From: JBGQDM01 sp041495845
GTDB lineage: Bacteria; Acidobacteriota; Terriglobia; Terriglobales; Acidobacteriaceae
Assembly: GCA_041495845.1 (NCBI GenBank)
Contig: JBGQDM010000005.1
Location: forward strand, 1 to 64,000
DNA: 64,000 nt
Direction: 5' to 3'
Shown here: one piece after another, positions 57,372 through 64,000 of the stretch
Layout of the letters: each line of letters opens with the position of its first letter
Numbering within the stretch: position 1 is the first letter of the stretch
The notes under the pieces: generated by a model
Seen by the model: only the letters and a program-made list of their open reading frames with translations
Databases searched by the model: none
What the model was told of the DNA's origin: nothing
Position numbers and translations under genes: made by a program

Positions 57372-59249
57372 ATGTGCGGCATTGTTGGCTATGTGGGCAA
57401 GAAGCAGGTCGTGCCGTTGATCATCGAGGGACTGCGGCGGCTGGAATATCGCGGCTATGATTCGGCGGGCATTGCTGTGGCGGGCAACGGGACCAGCCTG
57501 GAGTTGCGCCGCGCGGAAGGCAAGCTGCGCAACCTGGAAGAGGTGTTGCGGCTGAAGCCGCTGGACGGGACGTACGGCATTGGCCATACGCGCTGGGCCA
57601 CCCACGGGCGGCCCACGGAAGAGAATGCGCATCCGCACCGGGATTGCACCGGACGGCTGGTGGTGGTGCATAACGGCATCATCGAAAACTATCTGCTGCT
57701 GAAAAAGAAGCTGGTGAGCGAAGGCCACCGGTTTGTCACCGAGACGGACACCGAAGTGATTGCCCACCTGGTGGAGAAACACTTGCGCGCAGTGGAGAGC
57801 AACGGCGCCGCGGTTTCTTTGGAAGAAGCGGTGCGCCGGACCTGCCGCGAGCTGACCGGCGTATTTGCTTTGGGCGTGCTCTCCGCGGATGCGCCGGACA
57901 AACTCGTGGCCGCGCGACTGGGGCCGCCCGCCGTCATCGGTCTGGGGAAGGACGAATACTTTGTGGCGTCTGACGTGCCCGCCATCCTGCATCACACCCG
58001 CGACATGTTTTTTTTGAGTGATGGTGATGTGGCGACGATCACGCTGCAGGGCGTGCAGCTGACCGACTTCAACGGTAAACCGGTGACCCGGCAAGTGCAG
58101 CACGTGACCTGGGACCCGATCATGGCGGAAAAGGGCGGGTTCAAGCATTTCATGCTCAAGGAAATTTACGAGCAGCCGCGCGCCGTGCGCGATACGACAC
58201 TGGGGCGCGTGTCGCTCGATTCCGGCAAGGTGTTTCTGGACGAGATGGAAATTACCGAAGCGGAATTCCGGGCGCTGAAGAAGGTCAACATCGCGGCTTG
58301 CGGAACGAGTTGGCATGCCGGGCTGGCCGGCAAGTTCATGATCGAGCGGCTGGCGCGGTTGCAGGTGGAAGTGGATTATGCCAGCGAGTGGCGGTACCGC
58401 GATCCGATTATCCCGGCGGATACGCTGACCGTACTGATTTCGCAGTCGGGCGAAACGGCCGACACCATCGCGGCCCAGCGAGAGGCCAAAGCGAAAGGCT
58501 CCAAGACGCTGGCCATCTGCAACGTGGTGGGCTCGATGATCACGCGCGAGGCCGCAGGCACGGTCTATACACACGCGGGGCCGGAGATTGGCGTGGCTTC
58601 GACCAAGGCGTTTACCGCGCAGCTGACTGCGCTCTATTTGCTGGCGCTGTATCTTGCGGAAACGCGGGGAACACTTTCGGCAGAGAAGGCGCGGGAACTG
58701 ATTGGCGAACTGACGCGCATTCCGGGCAAGCTTGAGCAATTGCTGACGCGCGATCAGGATTGCGAAGACCTGGCCAAGGAGTACGTGCGGGCGCAGGACT
58801 TTTTGTTTCTCGGGCGGGGCGTGCATTATCCCATTGCGCTGGAAGGGGCGCTCAAGCTGAAAGAAATTTCCTACATTCACGCGGAAGGCTATCCCGCGGG
58901 CGAAATGAAGCACGGGCCCAATGCACTGATCGATGAAAATCTGCCAGTGGTGATTGTGGCCACCTGCGACCGCGGCGATGCCAATTCGGTGACGCGCTAC
59001 GAAAAGACGATGTCGAACCTGAAGGAAGTGAAAGCGCGTTCGGGCATCGTGATTGCGATTGCCACCGACGGCGACGAGGAAATCCGGGAGAGTGCGGACC
59101 ACGTGCTCTACGTGCCGGCGGCGCCGGACGATCTCTCGGCGATTCTGGAGATTGTGCCGCTGCAGTTGCTGGCGTATCACATTGCGGTGCGGCGTGGCTG
59201 CGACGTGGACCAGCCGAGAAATCTGGCGAAGTCGGTCACCGTGGAATAG
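57372..59249 (+). CDS. glmS: Glutamine-fructose-6-phosphate aminotransferase (isomerizing)
   Basis: GlmS makes glucosamine 6-phosphate for peptidoglycan and lipopolysaccharide. The 625-residue protein has the N-terminal glutaminase (MCGIVGYVGKKQVVPLIIEG, Cys2 nucleophile; GHTRWATHGRPTEENAHPH) and two SIS domains (ACGTSWHAGLAGKFMIERLA, ISQSGETADTIAAQREAKAK, GRGVHYPIALEGALKLKEIS, HAEGYPAGEMKHGPNALIDE), ending in PRNLAKSVTVE. GAGGAG precedes the ATG. No glmS ribozyme pattern is evident upstream. Confidence 0.98.
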   Translation: MCGIVGYVGKKQVVPLIIEGLRRLEYRGYDSAGIAVAGNGTSLELRRAEGKLRNLEEVLRLKPLDGTYGIGHTRWATHGRPTEENAHPHRDCTGRLVVVHNGIIENYLLLKKKLVSEGHRFVTETDTEVIAHLVEKHLRAVESNGAAVSLEEAVRRTCRELTGVFALGVLSADAPDKLVAARLGPPAVIGLGKDEYFVASDVPAILHHTRDMFFLSDGDVATITLQGVQLTDFNGKPVTRQVQHVTWDPIMAEKGGFKHFMLKEIYEQPRAVRDTTLGRVSLDSGKVFLDEMEITEAEFRALKKVNIAACGTSWHAGLAGKFMIERLARLQVEVDYASEWRYRDPIIPADTLTVLISQSGETADTIAAQREAKAKGSKTLAICNVVGSMITREAAGTVYTHAGPEIGVASTKAFTAQLTALYLLALYLAETRGTLSAEKARELIGELTRIPGKLEQLLTRDQDCEDLAKEYVRAQDFLFLGRGVHYPIALEGALKLKEISYIHAEGYPAGEMKHGPNALIDENLPVVIVATCDRGDANSVTRYEKTMSNLKEVKARSGIVIAIATDGDEEIRESADHVLYVPAAPDDLSAILEIVPLQLLAYHIAVRRGCDVDQPRNLAKSVTVE

Positions 59250-59305
59250 GGAACGGCGTCGTGGCGGCGTGAGCCCTGGTGGCTGCTTGTCTCATCCAAT
59301 CTTTA

Positions 59306-60019
59306 ATGGCGCTCAAAACCTTTTCGATCCGGCTGAGGAGTTCGGCACCCCTTTCGGAAGTTACTCGACACTTTGAGTTCGAAGTCCCGGGCACGGACCG
59401 CTTTGGTTTTGTCCCCGGGCAATGGCTGTCGCTGCAGGCGCAGAACCATGAGGACATGATCACGCGGGCATACTCGCTGGCTTCGGGGCCGGCGGGCAAC
59501 CGGTTTGCGTTGTGCCTGAATCGCGTGCAGGAAGGGTTCATGTCGAACTATCTGAGCGATCTGGCGGAGGGTGCGGAAGTCACGGCGGGCGGGCCGTTTG
59601 GCAACTTCATTCTGCCAGCGGCGATTCGCGACACAATTTTCATTGCCACGGGCACTGGTATTGCACCGTTCCGTTCCATGCTGCAGTGGCTGTTTGCGGA
59701 CGCGGCGCGCCACGCGGGACGGCAGTTCTGGCTGGTCTTTGGGAATCGCACGGAAAAAGATATTTATTACCACGCCGAGTTTAAGCAGCTGGCAGCGGGC
59801 CATCCAAACTTTACCTACATGCCAACACTGAGCCGCGCCGACGAGCATTGGAAGGGCCTGCGCGGCTACGTGCAGGAACATGTGCGAGCACTGGCCGAGG
59901 GACATGCAGACCGGGGCGCGTACATCTGCGGCCTGGAAAAAATGGTGAGCGCGAACCGCGCGCTGTTGCAGGGTCTGGGCTGGGACAAGAAGGCCATCCG
60001 GCACGAAAAATTCGATTGA
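59306..60019 (+). CDS. Ferredoxin-NADP+ reductase-like flavoprotein
   Basis: The 237-residue protein has an FAD domain (PGQWLSLQAQNHEDMITRAY with RAYSLASGPAG) and an NAD(P) domain (IFIATGTGIAPFRSMLQWLF, FWLVFGNRTEKDIYYHAEF, GAYICGLEKMVSANRALLQG, ending EKFD). This is the FNR/flavodoxin-reductase fold that moves electrons between NAD(P)H and an acceptor. The C-terminus lacks the typical aromatic stacking residue, and no ferredoxin is attached. I prefer the ATG at 59306 over a GTG at 59279. It follows glmS by 56 bp. Confidence 0.85.
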   Translation: MALKTFSIRLRSSAPLSEVTRHFEFEVPGTDRFGFVPGQWLSLQAQNHEDMITRAYSLASGPAGNRFALCLNRVQEGFMSNYLSDLAEGAEVTAGGPFGNFILPAAIRDTIFIATGTGIAPFRSMLQWLFADAARHAGRQFWLVFGNRTEKDIYYHAEFKQLAAGHPNFTYMPTLSRADEHWKGLRGYVQEHVRALAEGHADRGAYICGLEKMVSANRALLQGLGWDKKAIRHEKFD

Positions 60020-60155
60020 AGCGGTGTTCGGCGCACGTGTGACCGATCCGCGATTGTCCGCATTATCCATCCGCATCATCCACGAATCTGCAAGCAGAGT
60101 GTAGAATCGCTGCGCTGCGGAGGCTGGCATTTCCGTCACCTTCGCGGTCGCTTTC

Positions 60156-61484
60156 ATGGTCCAACTCGCACAAAAACTTCGACTGACCGACTACTTCGCC
60201 CTGGGGTGGGGAACCATGGTTGGCGTGGGCTGGCTCGTGCTGATGGACGACTGGCTGACGCGCGGTGGCCCGCTGGGTGGGATGCTGGGTTTTGCGCTGG
60301 GGATTCCGCTGCTGCTGCCAATTGCTTATGTCTACGGCAAGCTGGTGGCGCGAATGCCGGATGCAGCGGGCGAAGTGGCATACACTGCGGCAGTGTTTCC
60401 GCGCTGGTTCAGCTTTGCCACGGGCTGGATGATGGTGCTGGCGTATTTCATCGTGTGTCCGTGGGAAGCGGTGGCCATCGGGCGGATCGCAGCGTACATC
60501 TTTCCGGCGCTCGACCAGATGGAGTTGTATCGCGTCGGCGGCAAGCCGATCTTTCTGCCGCATTTGGTGATCGGGCTGGCGCTGACGGTGCTGCTGACGG
60601 TGATGAATTACCGCGGCGTCCGGCTGAGCGCGAGCTTCCAGAACTGGGCAAGCTTTGCCGTGCTGGCGTTGTCGGCGGTGTTTGCGGGCGGAGGAATTCT
60701 GCGCGGCTCGGTGCAGAATGCTCTGCCGCTGTTCAGTCACAGTGGGTTTATCTCGGTTTTGCTGGTGTTACAGGTTGTGCCGTACTTCATGACGGGATTT
60801 GAATCGGTGGCCAAGTGTTCTGAGGAAGCGACGCTGGAGTTTCGCGGCAGGAACTTTTTCACTGCGATGGCGCTGGCCGTGGTGGTGGCGGCGGTGTTCT
60901 ATGTAGTGGTGATCGGGGCGGTGGCGGTGGCCGCGCCGTGGAAGGAAATCGTGGGCGAACGCTTCATGACGGCGGTGGCGCTGGAGCGGGCGCTGGGTGC
61001 GGGCTGGATCGTGCGCGTGATCCTGGCGGCGGCGTTGCTCTCGTTGTGTAAATGCTTCAACGGAAATTTTGTTGCTTCCAGTCGGCTGGTGTTTGCGCTC
61101 GGCCGACGCGGACTGGTGGATTCGCGACTGGCCTGGGTGCATCCAGAGAATCGGACGCCTGCGACCGCTGTGGTGTGGGTAGGCATCGCTACGGCGGTGG
61201 CCATGCTGCTGGGGCAGGCGATTCTGGTTCCGATCTCGGAAGTGGGGTCGGCGGCAGCAGCGCTGGGCTGGACAGCGGCATGCGCGGCGTATTTTTGCAT
61301 GAAGCCCGGCAGTAGGCAGCGCGCGATTGCGGTAGTGGGAATGACGGTCGGGCTGTTGATGATTGCCATGAAGGTTGCACCGCTGGTGCCTGGACACTTC
61401 GATCAATGGGAGTGGATTGCCTTGGGCTTGTGGTGCGGGCTGGGTTGGTTGTTACACGTAACGGGGAAGCGGGAAACGGCTTGA
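60156..61484 (+). CDS. APC-family amino acid permease
   Basis: The 442-residue integral membrane protein has about twelve hydrophobic helices. It starts with the APC pattern KLRLTDYFALGWGTMVGVGW, then GFALGIPLLLPIAYVYGKLV, ARMPDAAGEVAYTAAVFPRW and, in helix 6, YFMTGFESVAKCSEEA. The family transports amino acids or polyamines by proton or sodium coupling. Its downstream neighbour is a D-aminoacylase-like hydrolase, so a link to N-acyl-D-amino acids or peptides is plausible but unproven. The two genes are 17 bp apart. Confidence 0.87.
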   Translation: MVQLAQKLRLTDYFALGWGTMVGVGWLVLMDDWLTRGGPLGGMLGFALGIPLLLPIAYVYGKLVARMPDAAGEVAYTAAVFPRWFSFATGWMMVLAYFIVCPWEAVAIGRIAAYIFPALDQMELYRVGGKPIFLPHLVIGLALTVLLTVMNYRGVRLSASFQNWASFAVLALSAVFAGGGILRGSVQNALPLFSHSGFISVLLVLQVVPYFMTGFESVAKCSEEATLEFRGRNFFTAMALAVVVAAVFYVVVIGAVAVAAPWKEIVGERFMTAVALERALGAGWIVRVILAAALLSLCKCFNGNFVASSRLVFALGRRGLVDSRLAWVHPENRTPATAVVWVGIATAVAMLLGQAILVPISEVGSAAAALGWTAACAAYFCMKPGSRQRAIAVVGMTVGLLMIAMKVAPLVPGHFDQWEWIALGLWCGLGWLLHVTGKRETA

Positions 61485-61501
61485 TGAGGAAAGGGAGAAA
61501 C

Positions 61502-63199
61502 ATGCTGGCAGAAAAGATGGTGCGGCTGAGGTTGATGATTCTGGTGTGCGCGCTGCTGATCACGGCGGCGGGCTTTGCGCAGCGGGCCTACGATACGGTG
61601 ATCACGAACGGTCACATCGTGGATGGCACCGGCTCGCCGTGGTATAGCGGCGATGTGGGCATCCGCGAGGGGCGAGTGGCAGCGATTGGGAACCTGTCCG
61701 CAGCGGCGCAGAAGAAAACCATCGACGCCCACGGCATGGTAGTGGCGCCGGGGTTCATTGACATGCTGGGCCAGTCGGAAACAACCATTTTGGTGGAGCC
61801 GCGGCTGCCGTCGAAAATCTATCAGGGCATTACGACTGAGATCACCGGTGAAGGCGGTTCGATTGCGCCGGTGAACGACGCCATCATTGCGGCGGATCGC
61901 AGCGAAAATGACCGCCTCAAGATCACCGTAGACTGGCGGACTCTGGCGCAGTATTTTGCGCGCCTGGAAAAGCAGGGCATGGGTATCAACCTGGCCACCT
62001 TTGTTGGTGCGACCCAGGTGCGCCGGGTGGTGCTGGGCGATGCCGATGTGCAGCCGACGGCCGCACAACTGGAGCAGATGAAAGAGCTGGTGCGGCAGGC
62101 GATGCGCGAGGGAGCGGTGGGAGTTTCGACATCGCTGGAGTATCCACCGGCACCATATGCCAAGACGGAAGAGTTGATTGCACTGGCGGCGGAGGCGGGG
62201 AAATTTGGCGGCATCTATGCCTCCCACATGCGCAGCGAGAGCGATCACGTGATGGAGGCGATTGACGAAGCGGTGCGCATCGGGCGCGAAGGCAAGTTGC
62301 CGGTGGAGATCTGGCACTTAAAAGTCGCGGGCAAGGAAAATTGGGGTCGCATGGGCGAAGTGGTGGCGCGCATTGAAGCGGCGCGTCACGAGGGTGTGGA
62401 CGTTGCGGCGGACACGTACGCGTATCTGGCCTGGTTCAATGGCACCTCCGCGTTCATTCCGCCGTGGGCGCATGATGGCGGGCGCGCCAAGCTGGTGGAA
62501 CGACTGAAAGATCCGGCGATGCGGGCGCGCATCCGGCAGGACATCTTGCATCCGCCGAAAGACTGGGGCGACGATCCGTGGCTGGAAATTTCCGGACCGG
62601 AAGCGGTGCTGATCGGCGTGGTCAGCAATCCGAAACTGCTGCCGCTGCAGGGTAAGACGCTGGCGGAGATTGCCAAGCTCTGGAACAAAGATCCCATGGA
62701 CGCGTTGTTCGATCTACTGATCGAGGACGAAGGGTTGACGGAGAACGCAGTGTTTGGGATGTCGGAACCAGACGTGACGCTGGCGTTGCAGCAGCCGTGG
62801 GTCTCCATCAACAACGATTCTTCGGGGACGTCGCCGGAAGGTATTTTGGGGCGCGACCATCCGCATCCGCGGGCCTACGGAACGTTTCCGCGAATCTTGC
62901 GGAAGTATGTTCGCGAAGAGAAGAAGCTGACGCTGGAAGATGCGGTGCGGAAGTTTTCCGCATTGGCAGCGCAGCGGGTACGGTTGACCGATCGCGGAGT
63001 GCTAAAAGCGGGAATGTGGGCAGACGTGGTGGTGTTTGATCCGGCGACGGTGCGCGATCTGGCTACGTTCGACAATCCCAACCAGCTTTCGCAAGGCATG
63101 GAATATGTGCTGGTGAATGGCGTACCGGTGATTGAGGGTGGGAAGATGACAGGCGCGCTGCCGGGGAAAGTGTTGCGCGGGCCGGGGTTCCAGCCGTAG
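61502..63199 (+). CDS. Secreted amidohydrolase, N-acyl-D-amino-acid deacylase family
   Basis: From the ATG at 61502, preceded by AGGAAAGGGA, the protein has 565 residues. It has a signal peptide (LRLMILVCALLITAAGFAQ). The amidohydrolase fold shows AYDTVITNGHIVDGTGSPWY, AHGMVVAPGFIDMLGQSE, GITTEITGEGGSIAPVND, IYASHMRSESDHVMEAIDEA, EIWHLKVAGKENWGRM and FSALAAQRVRLTDRGVLKAG. D-aminoacylases release D-amino acids from N-acyl forms with zinc. The HxH of many amidohydrolases (here FIDMLGQSE) is changed, as is common in this subfamily. The upstream APC permease may import its product. Confidence 0.88.
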   Translation: MLAEKMVRLRLMILVCALLITAAGFAQRAYDTVITNGHIVDGTGSPWYSGDVGIREGRVAAIGNLSAAAQKKTIDAHGMVVAPGFIDMLGQSETTILVEPRLPSKIYQGITTEITGEGGSIAPVNDAIIAADRSENDRLKITVDWRTLAQYFARLEKQGMGINLATFVGATQVRRVVLGDADVQPTAAQLEQMKELVRQAMREGAVGVSTSLEYPPAPYAKTEELIALAAEAGKFGGIYASHMRSESDHVMEAIDEAVRIGREGKLPVEIWHLKVAGKENWGRMGEVVARIEAARHEGVDVAADTYAYLAWFNGTSAFIPPWAHDGGRAKLVERLKDPAMRARIRQDILHPPKDWGDDPWLEISGPEAVLIGVVSNPKLLPLQGKTLAEIAKLWNKDPMDALFDLLIEDEGLTENAVFGMSEPDVTLALQQPWVSINNDSSGTSPEGILGRDHPHPRAYGTFPRILRKYVREEKKLTLEDAVRKFSALAAQRVRLTDRGVLKAGMWADVVVFDPATVRDLATFDNPNQLSQGMEYVLVNGVPVIEGGKMTGALPGKVLRGPGFQP

Positions 63200-63247
63200 T
63201 CGTTGTGGGCGAAGCGAGCGAACCTGCGCTGCAGACAAAAGTGCAGA

Positions 63248-63273
63248 GGTCCCTCGCTGCGCTCAGGATGACA
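63248..63273 (+). repeat. Copy of the dispersed GGTCCTTCGCT repeat
   Basis: GGTCCCTCGCT, then GCGCTCAGGATGACA lies 49 bp after the amidohydrolase stop in a 126-bp gap without genes. Confidence 0.6.
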
Positions 63274-63325
63274 CAGCGGAATTCACGATGACGGAGCGAC
63301 TGACAGGAACTTGCGCGGCAGCACC

Positions 63326-64000
63326 CTAACGTTGCAGCTTGGCTTGGGCTGGGGCGGCGGGTTCGATGAGTGGCGCGGTCAGAGGACCGCTGACGGTGAA
63401 GGCGGGTGCGCCGCCACGGTCGAGCTTCAAATCAAGTTTGCGCGCGAAGGATGCGGTGCCGGTGACGGTGTAGGTGGCGACAGGACATTCCAGGCGGGAG
63501 CGGGAAAGCTCAAAGCGCGCGCCCGAAACGAGCAGCGTGCCGCGAAAGCGCCGGAAACGCAGCGGCGTATCTGGTTTCAGGCGCCAGCCCGCCATGCTGC
63601 CATCCTGCCAATCGAAGGTCAGATTGCCGCGAGCGGACTTTTGCAGCTCCACTGCGGAAAAACCGGACAGCTCTAGTTTGTATTCCAGGCCGGCAGTGCC
63701 GGTGGCCCAGGGCTCGCGCATCCAGTCGCCGAGTTGGACTAGGTGTGTGCGTTCGACCGAACCAGAGCCGGAGTAGAGCGGCGGATTCTGGGTGAAGTCC
63801 GCCGACCATTGACCGCGATGATGGCCGCCGAGCAACTCCGCACGAAGGTCGTGCAGCGCGAGCTTGCCGTGTTCGAGTTCGAAGTGGGCGCTGACATTGG
63901 TTGCCGGGAAATTTCGCAAGCTGAAACGGCTGGCGTGTATGGTCCCCTGCGCGTCGAGCTGCAGGAGGGCGGGTGCGGCAGCGGCGCTGCGATTGAGCAA
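63326..64000 (-). CDS. AsmA-like protein (C-terminal part, continues past the window)
   Basis: The window shows 224 residues of a minus-strand protein whose beginning lies beyond 64000. It is beta-rich with repeated FELEHGKLALHDLRAELLGG, SVERTHLVQLGDWM, NLTFDWQDGSMAGWRLK and SFARKLDLKLDRGGAPAFTV, and ends LIEPAAPAQAKLQR. The pattern of alternating hydrophobic strands with GxxxGDW-type turns fits the AsmA/TamB-like group that bridges inner and outer membranes for lipid transport. It converges on the amidohydrolase gene. Confidence 0.6.
   Translation of the reverse strand: MLNRSAAAAPALLQLDAQGTIHASRFSLRNFPATNVSAHFELEHGKLALHDLRAELLGGHHRGQWSADFTQNPPLYSGSGSVERTHLVQLGDWMREPWATGTAGLEYKLELSGFSAVELQKSARGNLTFDWQDGSMAGWRLKPDTPLRFRRFRGTLLVSGARFELSRSRLECPVATYTVTGTASFARKLDLKLDRGGAPAFTVSGPLTAPLIEPAAPAQAKLQR

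Noticed and set aside
57339..59180. 613-codon minus-strand frame
   Set aside because: It is the exact antisense of glmS, which has all family motifs; the frame is His/Arg-rich and arises from codon bias.

Overview
The window is a high-GC bacterial chromosome segment. I place it in the Acidobacteriota (Terriglobia/Koribacter-like) by inference, from the mix of families, their order, and short GGTCCTTCGCT/GCTCAGGATGACA repeats between genes; no rRNA, tRNA or other marker confirms this. Most of it is ordinary core genome.

Layout. 1-1.4 kb: rimM (end only)-trmD-rplS. 1.6-4.3 kb: two related secreted phosphoesterases. 4.3-6.8 kb: tandem-PilZ protein, rnhB, a TonB-type protein. 6.8-7.4 kb: a BrnT/BrnA toxin-antitoxin pair with its own promoter and operator. 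7.4-10.7 kb: dnaK-dnaJ. 10.8-11.7 kb: Fic protein plus ribbon-helix-helix partner. 11.9-18.7 kb: agmatinase family, trpS-scpA-scpB-rluB-hisC, mutM. 19-25 kb: an orphan membrane protein, purA, ABM monooxygenase, tautomerase, ndk, sucD-sucC. 25-33 kb: DUF1348, MOSC, a frameshifted CGNR regulator, trpD, DinB, a beta-CASP metallo-beta-lactamase, a peptidase-like protein that has lost its catalytic Glu, rlmB. 33.2-37.2 kb: a small protein, a long leader and a large subtilase. 37.2-42 kb: a translationally coupled glycan cluster (two methyltransferases, GT2, GT-C) next to a decayed 326-bp tandem duplication. 55.7-64 kb: LytTR response regulator, purS, glmS, a flavin reductase, an APC permease, a D-aminoacylase-like amidohydrolase and an AsmA-like fragment.

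The striking region is 43089-55694, a 12.6-kb apparently complete casposon. It has 144-bp terminal inverted repeats (141/144 identical) and a 14-bp direct duplication TCAGCTTCATTGAC on both sides. It carries a Cas1 with all catalytic residues plus a C-terminal zinc ribbon and HTH, with no Cas2 and no CRISPR array. Divergent from cas1 is a tight five-gene operon: excisionase-like HTH, second HTH protein, HNH nuclease, small Cys protein, family-B DNA polymerase. The Cas1 would act as the integrase and PolB would copy the element.

Directly downstream of cas1 lies a 1036-residue SIR2-STAND-TPR protein with a cold-shock-like C-terminal domain, of the Avs5-like anti-phage type, so the casposon appears to carry a defence gene. 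The right part holds two secreted proteins of unknown role. A degraded copy of the element's end abuts the left target duplication, and an internal partial copy of the terminal repeat lies at 52.65 kb; both hint at repeated or nested insertion. The insertion sits on the -35 box of the LytTR regulator's promoter, which the target duplication restores.
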